A stretch of DNA of 64,000 bases. Origin: Helianthus annuus (Eukaryota; Streptophyta; Magnoliopsida; Asterales; Asteraceae). A model generated the notes under the pieces. It saw only the letters and a program-made list of their open reading frames with translations, was not told the DNA's origin and ran no database searches. Of the stretch, positions 1 to 12,089 are shown one piece after another; within the stretch, counting starts at the first letter, position 1, and each line of letters begins with the position of its first letter. The stretch is from assembly GCF_002127325.2 (NCBI RefSeq), contig NC_035444.2, forward strand, positions 34,922,904-34,986,903. Reading direction: 5' to 3'. Both the position numbers and the translations under genes were made by a program.

Positions 1-141
1 CAGAACAAGTGTGTTGATCCATGTCAATTACTTTCTGAAGATGAAAGTTATATTTATAAAGTATATCTTAAATAGATACTCATTTTCCTACATAAGTGGT
101 AAAAGCATAGTGATGCTAATAAATGATTATAATTTATAAAA

Positions 142-463
142 GAGTTAATTGCCCGGATGGTCCCTGTGGTTTCACGTTTTTTCACGTTTAGTCCCCACCT
201 TTTGAAAATAACATGTATGCTCCCTATGGTTTGTCATTTTGTTACTCGGATAGTCCCCCAACATTTACTCTGGAGACTATCCGAGTAACAAAATGACAAA
301 CCATAGGGAGCATACATGCAATTTCCAAACTAACTGATATCTACTCAGGGACTATCCGAGTAACAAGATGACAAACCATAGGGAGCATACATGCTATTTT
401 GAAAAGGTGGGGACTAAACGTGAAAAAACGTGAAACCACAGGAACCATCCGGGAAATTAACTC
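142..463. mobile_element. Mutator-type MITE with long terminal inverted repeats
   Basis: The ends are inverted copies of each other over about 120 bp: GAGTTAATTGCCCGGATGGT at the left and its complement at the right. A perfect 9-bp target duplication, TTTATAAAA, lies at 133-141 and 464-472. Nine-bp duplications with long TIRs are the signature of Mutator-like elements. It has no coding capacity. The same style of element recurs at 30082, 32082, 33873 and 36672. Confidence 0.85.
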
Positions 464-604
464 TTTATAAAATGTGAAAATATTTTCTTTTTCATAAAAA
501 ATTCACCCTGGATTTCAAAATATTGATTTTTATTTTTTAAAATTATTCTAAAGTAATTTAACAATAGATACTTTATATAATTTACTAAAATTCTATATCT
601 ACTA

Positions 605-1668
605 CAGTGGCGGACCCAGGAATTTTTCCATAGGGGTGCGGAACATTTTTTAAAATTTTAGGCCCCTAGGTATATAAGTAAAAAAATCAGTTCGTATCGG
701 GTCGGGTCGGGTCGGGTCATGTAAAACAAACGAACATCAAACTAAATTTATATAATCATCAAAAACATCTCAAACCTTGTTACAAACATAATTAAAACGT
801 CGACGCCCTACGGGTTTTCATTTTTTGAAATCTATCCAAAACATCATCTAAAGCTAATTTCTTAAGCAATTATTTCTCTATATAACATAAGTTTATCACT
901 CCATAACATAATGTTTCAATTTTAATTTTAATTTTCAACTATTCAAACCCTAAAAATATATAAACAACATAATCTCCCTAAAAATGTGTAAACAAAATAA
1001 TCACCCTAAAAATCATCTAAACAACCATAAACAACGTCAAAACACACAAAATTTCAAATCTATTTAACAAATTTATTACCCTTTTTTCTCCTATAATATC
1101 AACCAAAATCATCAACTTACTCGTGTTTGGATTCCGGTTAGATTTGGTGTCAAACGATGGTGGTATGGTGGCTGATTATGGTGGTCGCCGGCTGCTGGAC
1201 TGTTGTCGCTGGGTTATGTTGTTCGTTGGCAGTGCAGGGACCCAAGAGAGAGAGAGAGAGAGAGCGGGAGAGAATTCTAAAGGTTTTGGGCATTAATTAT
1301 TTTATTATAGTTTGAAATATTGTTGGGTTTGGTTAATGGCCTAAGACTTAGTGGGCTAGCTAGTTAGAAATTATAAGTGGGTAAAGGTATGGGTATTTGG
1401 GTTTAGTTAGTTAGGTATTAAAAGTTATATATAATTTAGGTAGTATTTTTTTTTAATAAGAGTTCACTAAAAAATTTAAAATATAAATTGATAACACTTT
1501 TACCTAAGGGGTGCGGACGAAAAATTTCAAGGGTGCGGTCGAAAAATTCAAAGGGGTGCGGACGAAAAAATTCCAAGGGGTGCAGACGAGATTCGACGAA
1601 ACTTAGCACTAATTTTTTTTCCCGGGGGTGCGCCCGCCCACCTTGGGCTGGGCTTGGGTCCGCCCCTG
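605..1668. mobile_element. Non-autonomous hAT-type element
   Basis: It begins CAGTGGCGGACCCA and ends with the near complement TGGGTCCGCCCCTG, giving short TIRs. Flanks ATCTACTA (597-604) and ATCTACTC (1669-1676) match at 7 of 8 bases, as expected for an aged 8-bp hAT duplication. The interior has GGGTC reiterations near 695-718, a GA tract at 1244-1265 and repeated GGGGTGCGGACGA motifs at 1508-1590. No transposase frame is visible, so it would depend on transposase supplied from elsewhere. Confidence 0.7.
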
Positions 1669-1914
1669 ATCTACTCTCAAACTTTAAAATACACTATGAT
1701 ACGTGCAGATTTTAGAGAGAGATTAGAGAGAGATTAGAGAGAGAAACAAAGAAGAAGATTCTTTCAACTCAACTAATACAAATGACCATTTACAATTACA
1801 ACCCTTATAGTTTCTAACAATTGACTCATAACCCCCTATACTATTTAACACGTAACAATACTTCCCCCATAAAAGATTCTTGACCCCAAGAATCAATATA
1901 ATAGAAAAAAATAG

Positions 1915-2512
1915 AGATCCACTTTGCAGCTCCAACTTGAACATGCGGGTTTCGCCTTTCGACTCATCCTTGGTTTCTTTGGATATAGGAGTTGAAGACA
2001 AAAGCTTCCCAGTTGAAATCATAGCTTTGGAAATCCTTTTTAGCTTGACCATATTGACCCATTGACTGAAACCTCCTTCCAGCAGAAGTCAAACGTTTGC
2101 CGAGTGCCGATTTGTTGTTGCTGGTCAACGAGTTGACCAATGAAGGGAGATCGTTAACCAAAGCTTTTGAAGTCATTCCCAACTCTTGTCCACACCGCTC
2201 CATCACTGGTCCATTTGAGAGATCAAAAGCAGCATCATTCAAATCTAGACGAAGATCACGAGGGAGCTGTGAAAAGTAATCTGATGGAAGATTGAAGCTA
2301 TCAGCGAGTTCTTGAAGAAGGAATTTCGGGTCGAGGGATTTGGGAGAATCGGATGATTCGGTAAGGACGTTTGTTAAAAAGGGTTTGAGAGTGAGAGATT
2401 GCTTGTTGGGGTTATAACCAGAGGGAATTCTGTGAAGATTTCGAAGAATGGAAGAGGAAGAGTGTGGTAGTGGTGGTGGTTGCAGTGGTGGTCGGAAATA
2501 CTTCTCTGTTAC
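1915..2512 (-). pseudogene. Frameshifted fragment of an unidentified plant gene
   Basis: Read on the minus strand, a frame starts with a Pro/Ser-rich stretch (2430-2510) like an organelle-targeting leader. It continues through FLLQELADSFNLPSDYF, LPRDLRLDLNDAAFDLSNGP and SALGKRLTSAGRRFQSMGQY. Near 2050 the sensible protein jumps to another frame (ISKAMISTGKLLSSTPISKE), so there is one frameshift, and similarity fades near 1915. The frame has normal codon texture and resembles a conserved, probably plastid, plant protein that I cannot name with confidence. The lost 3' end, the frameshift and the TE-rich surroundings suggest a dead or captured fragment. Confidence 0.5.
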
Positions 2513-2552
2513 CCTTTATATTTCCAAACGAGCAACATGTATACCTTCCTTC

Positions 2553-4345
2553 TTAAACAACACCCATTAAACATTCTAATGAAAATAAATTGCTTAAATT
2601 TCCAATTATGCCATCTATGCCTTTTTCCAACAACTTGAAGAATTCAAGTTCCTCAAATTTACAACAGCTTCCTTTCTTTGGATTCCTTACAAACTGAATA
2701 CTCATCATCATTGTTATCATCATGCTCATCGACCTTGTGAACATCATATTCATCTTCATTCTCAACATCATCACCATCATCTTCATCATGAACAACAACC
2801 TGCATTTTTCTTGTTTTTTAGGCTTGCTTCCCTTAACTTTTTTGATTGTTTTCCTTTTTACTTCATTGCCAACAAGGCGTTTTGCCATTGCACTCTCAAA
2901 TAAGTCAAGAGTATCTGTTGTAACTCACTCAATTGGGTATCCTTCTTTTCGGTCCAATTTTTTCCTATTGCAAGCATCGTTCACCAAGGCAAGCTGTAAC
3001 AAATTAGATTTTTCAAATGACAAATATTTTTTGGCGTTTTAATGACACACAAATGAATAGTGAAATTTTATTCTTACCGCAAGTATGATCAGTGGCCCTG
3101 TGTAATGCTTTTTGGGAGCCCATGCGGTTTTGGCGTGTTGCAAGCATTGGATGATATAACTACACCAGTTCATTTGGTTTATTTGAACGTTTGGTGTAAC
3201 GTTGTGCAAGAATTGTTTGTTGACGACTGCATTGTCAGTTGCATCCCCCATTATAGTGAAGAATGCTACAAGGAAATTTAGGCAGAAGTTCTCCCAAAGC
3301 CATGCATCATAGGCAAAACGTTTTCAAAGTATATCTTCACACTTGGTTTGTTAACGCAGCCCAACCCTTGGAACCGTGCTTTCCACTCAGGCACCATCTG
3401 GTCTTTAGTTGTTGGTCTTTTTTTCATGTTCACGGGCACCCTTCCATTTGGTATACCCGTTAAAGAGTTTATCAATTCTTCATTCATATGTATGGTATGG
3501 TTGCCAACGTTTAGGGTGTTTGTCTTTTCATTGTAATTTTCAACCAACCAGTACGTAAGCATTGTTGGTACGGTGTCTATTTTCAACCTTAGTGTAGCAC
3601 CAAACCCCATTTGGTGTACTGTCTGTCTTCAATTTTTGTTTAGATTCATAAACCAAGCAATCAAGTTTGTAGGTTTTACTCTTGACAAGATCCTAGCCCC
3701 ACTGAACTCATGATATGGTTCTTCCTCAACCTCAACATTCTGACTTAATGCCTTCCTCTTATTGGCGTTTTGGGCCTTTCCAGTATGGACATTTATTTTC
3801 AATCTTAACCTCTCTTCGCCTATAAAAATGATTTCATGGCATTTTATTTATGGCGTTTTAATAGTATAATTTAACATAACTATGATACATTTATGGCGTT
3901 TTATAAATCAATAAGAGATGATAGATTTATGGCGTTTATAACAGAAACCATACATTTTTTGGCGTTTAGTAACAAAGTTATGACAGGATACATGTTTGTG
4001 GCGTTTAGTAACACATGAGTGATATGTAAAATTTCCTTCTCATACATTGTTAAACAAACGATACAAATTTTGGCGTTTTGGCAACAAGGTATCAAAGTGT
4101 ATTTTTACATCATGAAAAGTAACATTGTGTACCATGTCCTCTTGTTGTCTTCTTTCGTTGCTCATTCGTTTTTTTGGCATTTTGGAGCAGATGACCCTTC
4201 CCCTTCCACACTTGTAGAAACTGCAAATTTTTGTTAAAATTAGAACGCCAAAAGCATCATAAACTAGCACAATGTAAATCGAAGTTAACTCACTATGTTT
4301 TTTTCCTCTGGATCTGGTTTGATCTTTCGACGCCATAGTTTTTGT
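2553..4345 (-). pseudogene. Decayed transposon-type gene (PMD/Ulp1-protease-associated family)
   Basis: Minus-strand pieces read in order as one broken gene: a basic start MASKDQTRSRGKKH (about 4290-4335), a Lys-rich piece near 4160-4230, a segment at 3650-3780 (EEPYHEFSGARILSRVKPTN), one in-frame stop, then 3278-3610 (GFGATLRLKIDTVPTMLTYW ...). An acidic Asp/Glu run follows near 2660-2790. The MGFG..L.L....P..L.YWLV.N pattern is typical of long hypothetical proteins carried by plant Mutator-like or CACTA elements, often with an Ulp1-like protease; that assignment is from memory. No transposase motif is seen and the spacers between pieces are repeat-rich. Confidence 0.45.
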
Positions 4346-4515
4346 TGTTTCGCGTTTTCTAGGGTTTTCGCGTTTTACGTTGGTTTTGGGGAGGTTTCTC
4401 TGGGAAGTATATATGTTTCGGTCACGCTTTGATGTGTTCTGTATATGAACATTTACCTTTTTACCCTTATGGAAGCGCGCCACACTAATAAAAGTGATGT
4501 TATTTACGAAAACGC
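3020..4515. repeat. Dispersed TGGCGTTT / AAACGCCA motif array
   Basis: The octamer-like motif TGGCGTTT recurs irregularly near 3033, 3763, 3851, 3894, 3932, 3960, 3998 and 4072, with the complement near 4504. Between 3845 and 4090 it appears every 30-70 bp with TTTATGG or TTTTTGG in front, resembling a diverged tandem repeat. It lies in the spacers of the decayed gene at 2553-4345 and could be a subterminal transposase-binding array, which is an inference. Confidence 0.55.
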
Positions 4516-4599
4516 CACCGCGTCATGTAGTCCATAGATTGTTTTGATCTGACGGTCCATAATCGTTCTCACACTTTCACTCGTTCTCTCTAAATCCTG

Positions 4600-4603
<4 letters not shown>

Positions 4604-4646
<43 letters not shown>
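4604..4646. repeat. (AT)n microsatellite
   Basis: About 43 bp of uninterrupted AT dinucleotide, directly abutting the left end of the inverted-repeat element at 4651. It matches the (TA)n at the right end, so the element probably inserted into a TA-rich target. Confidence 0.95.
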
Positions 4647-4649
<3 letters not shown>

Positions 4650-4650
4650 G

Positions 4651-5466
4651 GGGTAAGATCAAATAAAAAGTTTATTTTGCCTAAGTAGGATGAGAAAAAA
4701 TCTTAACCATTCATTTTTCAAATCAATGGTTAAGATGAAAATGTAGGAGAAAGTAAGAGTGCAAGGGTATCTTGGGAAAATCCAATTTATGGACTTTCTC
4801 TCTCCACATGCAAGGCACATGCATATTCCAGCCCCATTTTTTAAACGTTCATAACTTTTTTATACGACATTATTTTTTCATAAAAATTTCACCATAAAAT
4901 CGAGCGTTTTTTATCTTTAATTTGAGTACCATATTGCTATATAAAATATGAAGACTAAAAAAACCCACTAAAATGTGTTGTATTTCTATGTTGTATAACA
5001 TTTTTTGTGCTGGATTTGTGTACTATATTTTTGTGCTAAATTTTTTGTGCTGAATTTTTTTGTCTTATTTTTTTTCTTAAATTTTTGTGCTGGATTTTTT
5101 TGTACTACATTTTTTGTTGAAATTTTTCGTGCTATATTTTTTACTAGATTTTTTGTGCTATATTTTTTTGTACTATATTTTTTTGTGCTATATTTCATGT
5201 ACTAGATTTTTTTGTGCTATGTTTTTTCTGTACTACATTTTTTGTGCTATATTTTTTTGTACTAGATTTTTTGTGCTAGATTTTTTGTACTAGATTTTTT
5301 TTGTTATATTTTTAAAAAAACAAAAGGGGTGCCACATGTCATTTTCAACCCTATTTATAAGGACCAAAATGCCCTTCCTTCCTACATATTAGGAGTGCCA
5401 CATGTTATCATAACAATCCTTCTTAGGCTACTTAGGCAAAATCCACTTTTTAGTGGATCCTTACCC
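4651..5466. mobile_element. Inverted-repeat element with minisatellite core, in (TA)n target
   Basis: The left end GGGTAAGATCAAATAAAAAG pairs with the right end, whose complement reads GGGTAAGGATCCACTAAAAA. Both continue into a shared TTTTGCCTAAGTAG block, giving imperfect TIRs of about 45 bp. It sits between (AT)n and (TA)n tracts. Subterminally it carries CATGCAAGGCACATG and an arm (4850-4945) containing GTTTTTTATCTTTAATTTGA that recurs, sometimes inverted, near 23600-23700, 38690-38780 and 39420-39520. The core (4973-5305) is a minisatellite. I cannot assign a superfamily. Confidence 0.6.
4973..5305. repeat. T-rich minisatellite, unit about 13-16 bp
   Basis: Units of the type TTTTTTGTGCTATAT or TTTTTTGTACTAGAT repeat more than 18 times with G/T and A/T variation, so both strands give spurious low-complexity frames. 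It forms the core of the element at 4651-5466. Confidence 0.85.
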
Positions 5467-5508
<42 letters not shown>

Positions 5509-5510
5509 GT
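5467..5510. repeat. Compound (TA)n(CA)n microsatellite
   Basis: A TA run followed by a CA run, flanking the inverted-repeat element on its right. Confidence 0.9.
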
Positions 5511-6586
5511 TGAATAAAGACTCGAATAAAAGATGATCTACGGATCATCATAACCTACGGGATTATAAGTAGTGTTAAGGTCTAACGGGACCAAAAAGAC
5601 CCTTGGGTCACAAATAGAAAGAAACGAACTGTTGGGATTTCACATTAAAAATGTGGAAATCTAAGGAAAAAGCCCGCAAGGCTAAGTGAAAGAACCTACG
5701 GGTCAATAATGTAAAGCGAGGAAACTGGTTGTAACCCCCCGCGTAAAAATAATAACGGAAGGTAAAGTTAGTATAAAAGCGATGGGTTTCGCTAAGTTAA
5801 TCGAATGGGTTAAAATGAAGAGATCATGAAAAGTCTGGTTGACAAAGGTGAAGGATTCACTAAAACATTTAAACGGGCAAAATGACAAAAGAATTCACAA
5901 TTATTTAAATTGTGTTACTTCACAAAAAGGCCAAAGTCATTACCGAAATGACAATGGAAGGGGATAAATCCTTGGACGTAAATTCCTTGATGTGAGAAAT
6001 TGACATGAGTTAAAGAGAAAATGTTAAACTAAAATTCAGTTTTAGTGAGAAATAACGTTTTAACAAATATAAATATTATGAGAGGAATTGGAAAACGGAA
6101 AACACTAAAAGAATGGGTGCAAGACGAAACATTCGAAAAGAAGATTTTCGATAATGAAAATTTTATATAAACTTAAACATGACGTGATACGATCACGGTC
6201 AAGAAAAGTAATATGAAATATAACCACGTTATAGTGTGAACTATGAAATGGGGATAATAAAAGTTTGTAAGCCTTGAGAAGGCAAAGTGGATATACCCGA
6301 GTGATGGGGTATAAGGTAACCGGTGACTAATAAGTCTAACCGCCAGGATAAGTAATCAATAAAGATAAAGGATATGAGCTGAAGGTAACGGCCCACAAGG
6401 CCTTACACATAAAAGGCGCATACGCTTAGAAACCAAAAAGACATTACCATACTTTCCTAGTAAGATTAGTAAATGCGAGCAATGCTCAAGTAAATTACCA
6501 AAATCAGGTTCATTAAGTTTAACCCAATGAAATACGTGATAAAGGTTTCGAGTATGAAACCTCTTTAAGGGGAGGGGGGGTAGACT
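5511..6586 (+). mobile_element. Internal 3' remnant of an LTR retrotransposon, no frame left
   Basis: No open frame of note exists here. The stretch ends in a strong purine run at 6567-6580 (AAGGGGAGGGGGGG), placed as a polypurine tract immediately before a candidate LTR start at 6587. The run-up resembles the degenerate 3' end of a gypsy polyprotein, but no protein similarity can be shown, so assignment rests on the polypurine tract and position. Confidence 0.4.
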
Positions 6587-8462
6587 TGCAACATCCCAAA
6601 AACGGGTTTGTTAATTATATTAAAGTAACCGAAAATAAACGGGTAAAATACCATAAGTGGTAAAAGTAAACCCGATGAATATTAGAATTTAAATAAATAA
6701 ACCTAATATTGAATAAAAAGAGAATAAAAGCTTTTGAGGAAACAAAGCTTATAAGAAGCCCGAGTTAACGGGACTCAAAATAAAACGGGTTATAACTTCC
6801 GAAACCCAGTAAGTTAACTAGGAATAATTAACCTAGTTAATAATGTTTAGAAAAACAATAAAGGAACATGGACAAGTAAACCTTTTTATAAAAAGGTTAG
6901 AACTATAGGGACTAAAAGGGTTAAGCGTGGAAAGAGTTTTGATTAAAACAAAAATTAAAAACCAAAACATACACAAAGTGTGTTCTGGTCGACGATTCCA
7001 CAGAGCCAAGATAGGGTTCTTCTTTTTAACCCTAAATCACCAAAAATTAACCAAATTCATGGGACAAATCAAGTCTAAATGGAAAATCAAGCTGAAATTA
7101 GTGATCACCCAAGTGAAGGGATCACAAGGTATGTCAAATTTCATCATATGATTTCATCTCGAATTCTTGGTGATCAGTTGAAAACGAAATTATTGCTAGA
7201 ATATTGAATATATGAATGATGCTATGTTGAATCCGTGTTTAGGAACAAACCATAGTTGAGAAACTTGATGAATTGGTGATATAAATTATGAAATTTATAA
7301 TCATCCACATAGGTGCTAAATGGGTTTTGTAAGAGGATGATGAACACTAGAATTATAGTCATTTAGTGTTATTTGATTTTCATGAAGCAAGTCTAGGTGT
7401 TATTATGCATACTAGACATATGAACTTGTGAATGATGTTTAATAATGGTTAAATAACTAATCAAGAACTTGAATTTAGATGTATAAAAATTATGCCCACA
7501 AGGTGTTTGTTAAAATGCCTAAATGAATGTATATATAATGAAATTAAGAAAGAAACACGTAATTGGCTAACTTGACTAATTACGTGTGATGTGAGATAAT
7601 ACGAATTCGAAACGCAATGTCGATTGAACTTTGGAAAGTTAAACTAACCATTGACGAAGTCGAATAGTAGTTTCAACATAGAGAATAGGTAAGGTGGAAT
7701 AGTTGTGATTGTTAACGACTAACCACCTTGTAAATGATGACAATAGTTTGACGCTTAACGAGCTAGGTGGAGGCTTGGGAAAGAAGCGGGTTAAACAAAT
7801 TAAGTAGGAAGAAAAGCGTGAATTGGATGCAAGGTAAGTAAAACTTACACACCTTCGTAGTATACATATCTATTTTATAAGTTATAAACACAACAACGGA
7901 TTGTATCCGAAATGTGAGTTCCGACACGAAATGATATGATATGAGTCGGAACGAATAAAATGATGAAAACCATGTTAATGGTAAAAAGGGAGTCGAAATA
8001 GTAAATTAGTCCCAAGATGACATATATAAAAGAGTTTTTGGAATGACTACTTTATAAGGTAAGCCTAATAGAACAAATTAAGGGTTAAATAATAAATGAT
8101 AAATATATACCATTCCAACATAAGCGTAAATTTGTTTGGTCGTTTAGACCAAACGGTTCAAATGTTGATTTCAACACCATTTGAAAAATAACGACTAACA
8201 AGTATTTGTCGAGTACAATGCTCACAGGGTAAATCGACTTATGGAAAATTTCATTGCTACGAATTATCAAATCATTAAAGCAAGGTATTAAAACGGGTAA
8301 ATACTTTGACCGAGCCAGGTATGAATAAACAAGTTTTTAGTTAAACAAATGATTCTTGGTCAAATAATTAGCGAAAGCCCTTTGTCGTAAAATGAGGGAC
8401 TAAAGTTGACGAAAATGCCCTTGAAGGGTAAATTGGGCAAACGACCCATAAGGGTTGTTTAG
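6587..8462 (+). mobile_element. Probable LTR fragment interrupted by the 8463 gypsy insertion
   Basis: It starts TGCAACATCCC directly after the polypurine tract and runs without coding frames to the junction at 8463, where another LTR begins. No second copy of this sequence is visible in the window, so LTR status is inferred from the tract and the TG start only. The 5' half of the parent element is absent. Confidence 0.35.
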
Positions 8463-11400
8463 TGTGACATATGTGCCTCTTCGACCATTAAACAAATACC
8501 AAATCAATGAGAAATAGTGTTTCATACTTGGGATTTCTATAATTATGTGTATCATTTGAACATATCAATTCTCGTTCGATTTCGAGCTCTAAATCGCTTT
8601 CTGGAAAGTTATACGCGAACTGATGCGTAAACGTAATCAGTTTAACGCGACAAACACTCCGGAATAGTGACATGGGCTTAACATACCTTAAATAACCTTT
8701 ACATAACTTAGAAATAAGTTTTGGAGGGTTTGGTGTGTCGAAATCAAGTTTATTCGCTTATAGGGACTAATTTCGACAAACTGCGAAAGTATACCGATTC
8801 GTACCGTAACGAACATTCTGGAACATGATCATAAGTTAAACATGCCCTAAATATCCTTTACATAGCTTAGAAATAGGCTTTGAGGTGTTTGGTGCGCAAA
8901 AATAAACTTATTTGATCAACAGGGACTAAAAGCGTCAAAACGTGCATAAGTTTGCATTTTCGCGCATATCTTAAGTTCTGAATGTATCCGGACATTCAAA
9001 AATTTATGTAATCATTAAAATACTTTATTTTAGTGATTGGCATGACAAAATTCCATTCGTCGCGTAATTTGGATCGTTTTCCGCGTCCGTTCGTGTTACG
9101 TCGTAATTAACCGAACAACGCAACCGTACGACCAAACGAACCGACATCCGAGATTTTTTGAGCATAAGTTAAGTTCCCTATACTTTAACTTCATTTTAGA
9201 GCCTTGAAATGGGGTTAACGGGGTTTAAACGTGTCAAAAATGCATCGAAAATCAAGTTTCTAGGCAGCAAGGACCAAAAGTGACAATCTGCCAAAGATGC
9301 CAGGCGGGGCGCGTAAGCCTAGCCCTAATATTACGCAGGGCGCGACAGACTTACAGTACAGAAACATTGAATCTGGACTTTGAGCTGGTTTTGATGATTT
9401 TTAACCCCTGATTTGGGATACCATCTGCTTGTTTTTTATGGTACTTCATGTCCCCTTGTATTGTTAAGCCATGTGCCCACATGGAGGGTCAAGATTGAAA
9501 CACGAAATGCGAGAAACAATCCTAACGGTTCTCCGAAAACTATATAAACCCAAGCTCTCATTCCATTTTCTACACACTTGATCTGAATAACTCTTAGTTG
9601 AAGTTCTAAAACTTCATACCTGAGTGTTTTGGATCAAGATCTCCCTAGCTTGGACCCTTTGTAAGTTTCTTTCGTGCTTTTATTGCTTTTCAAGCATGAA
9701 AGTCAAACAATGTTTGACTTTCTGCTTTGACCAGTCTTTGGTCAACACAAAGTTCGTTTGAACTTTGCAACGTGAGCTTAATCACGATGGTTATAGTCCC
9801 GTGTGACTATACCTACTGATTACCACGTTGATTAGGCGTAGTGACGAGTCATAGTTTTGGTCAAAATACATGCCTATGCGTATTTTGCAACCAAACTATT
9901 CTTGGGTATCAAAACCGTTTGTTTTGATATCAAACTTGTTTTCTAACTTCGTTAAACATGTTTTAACTTGTTTAACTCGTCATTTTTAGTTTAGTGCTTA
10001 TATAGGGTCGTAAGATAAGCGGTCTAAACAACCGCTTAGACTTTCGAACCCGACCAGTTTGGTGGTTCATTAGGATCCGACCAAACATATTTTGTGACCA
10101 TAGTTGTATGATAGTTAATTCATATGCCTTAGGAAAATGACCAAAATGCCCTTAGGATAGGTTTCGATTTAGTTTGTAGGCTTGTTAAACCATATCATAT
10201 GAGTTCCAATACTCATTTGGTTTACAAGACCTCATTCTATCCGATCTTCCGATTTAGGTCCGGTTTATTTACGTAGTTACTTATATTAGGTGCCGATTGA
10301 TTTCCGTGATCCCTCTAGCTTTGCTTGGTTGTTATTCAAGACTTCTAAGCATTCTCATGTGAGTACATAGTTCCCCTATTTTACTGTTTTCGATTGTTTT
10401 GGGGTGATTCATATGTGTTAAATGATTTTGATGTTTTTAACGATGGTTTCGAAAATGATTAAAATGGTTTATATTAAATTAATATCGATTTCGATAACGT
10501 GAATAAACTTTTTGGGCATAATTACATAACGAATAACATTCATTAGTTTTGGCCGAAACGACCAGTATTAGGTTCTGGTACCATAGGATCTGACAAATCC
10601 CGTTATCAGACTGCACCCATGGTTATGTGTGGGTTAGGTGGGTAACGACTGAATCTGTAATTGTTAACTTACCCTTTTGTGGTTTGTTAATGCGAGATTG
10701 GCGATAGTCGAGTTTCGAAGCTTTGGATGTTATTAGAGAGACGACCAAAAGTAGTTTTCACAATTAAAACGAGAATGATTTAAACGATTGAAGCGATTTT
10801 AACGAGTTAAACGATTTGGGTAAACGATTGGTTTTTGGGTTGTGATTAGATAATGGGACGGGGGTGATATGATAAAAGCATGGTAGATACGCCGCTGGTA
10901 CTTCTTATATATAAGTGCTTTTATCATATTACATTCCGTGGCATTATTTAGTTCACTTGGGCAAACGATTTTGAAATGATGTCACATAACGAGTTTTCTA
11001 CATAATATAAACCATACAAGTTTTGTTAACGAGATGATTTACGGTCTGGGTTTTCTTGAATAAATGTTTTGGGTTAAGAATCATGGCTACGAGATTTTAT
11101 AAATTATAACCAACTTGATTTGAGTTGGTTAATTATGTTGCAATACTATACTTTTCAAAACAAGGTTTTTAACTTTTGACTCTTGTAGTCTAATGAGGTA
11201 TTGCAACATGTAAACTAGCCATGAATCCGACAGTCTCATAAAACCTATGTTCTCACCAACATTTCTTTGCTGACTTTGTTTTTACATATGTTTCAGGTGT
11301 TGTTGAATGATGTTGATTGCTAGGATGCATGCTCACATAGGACTGGACGAGACCTTAGTGACTTAATAACAATAATAGACTATGTTTAACTTGTTTGTTT

Positions 11401-11542
11401 AAATTTTCAAGACAATGTAAATGGTTAATCTTTAAATAAAACGAAACTTCAAATTTACGTGTGTTATGAAACAATGATTCTGTTACAACACTTCCCGACG
11501 ATTCCGCCGCGATTTGTTGTTTTACGCGGTCGTGGTTTGACA
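8463..11542 (+). repeat. 5' LTR of gypsy element A (about 3.1 kb)
   Basis: It starts TGTGACATATGTGCCTCTTC and ends ...GGTTTGACA. It is repeated in direct orientation from 14209 with high identity by eye. A TATA box (TATATAAA, 9541-9548) sits about 1.08 kb in and marks the likely U3/R region. It carries a perfect 14-bp hairpin stem at 10867-10880/10916-10929. Compared with the 3' copy it lacks two blocks, corresponding to about 15852-15902 and 15952-16160 there. Confidence 0.85.
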
Positions 11543-11549
11543 GAAAAGT

Positions 11550-11563
11550 TGGTAGCAGAGCTC
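11550..11563 (+). promoter_or_regulatory. Primer binding site of gypsy element A
   Basis: TGGTAGCAGAGCTC lies 7 nt after the LTR end and resembles the TGGTATCAGAGC site complementary to initiator methionine tRNA used by most plant LTR elements. One base differs within the core. Confidence 0.75.
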
Positions 11564-12089
11564 ATGGTTATAGGGAATTAGGTTATTAGTAATGCTTTGA
11601 CCTAGTCTATAACCTTCCTAGGACCCTAACACAAGATTCTTGTGTTTAGATCTTAAAACAATACCGTCACTTATCCTTAGGTGACAACCACAACAAGAAC
11701 ACAAATTTCAAATCCGCTTTGAAAACCAATCATCTGTTCTAAGATGATTTATTATAAGGTTTTGAACCTTCAAAGTTTTCAAAATCCCGTCAAAGTTTGG
11801 GTCTTATAATGTGAACACGTGCAATCTGGAAGGGTGGACGCCTGTACTCTGAGTTTTCTGTCTAAGGCTAGAGTGTTCGTACAAATCCACATAATCGGAC
11901 CAGTCACTCTTACCTGGGAACTCTTGGGGTGAGTGTCCACTTATAGGCTAAAGCATGTCTTCGTGATACATTAATATGACCCACTTACTTTGATTAGTCA
12001 CCGTCTCATTTGTTTGCCTTAGGTAACAAACAAATGATCACAATTTCTATGCGTAGTCATTCTGTTTTGATTATCCGATATCATTTCAC

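Noticed and set aside
5005..5293. Hydrophobic multi-Phe frames as membrane proteins
   Set aside because: They are translations of a TTTTTTGTGCTA minisatellite and exist on both strands with similar low complexity.
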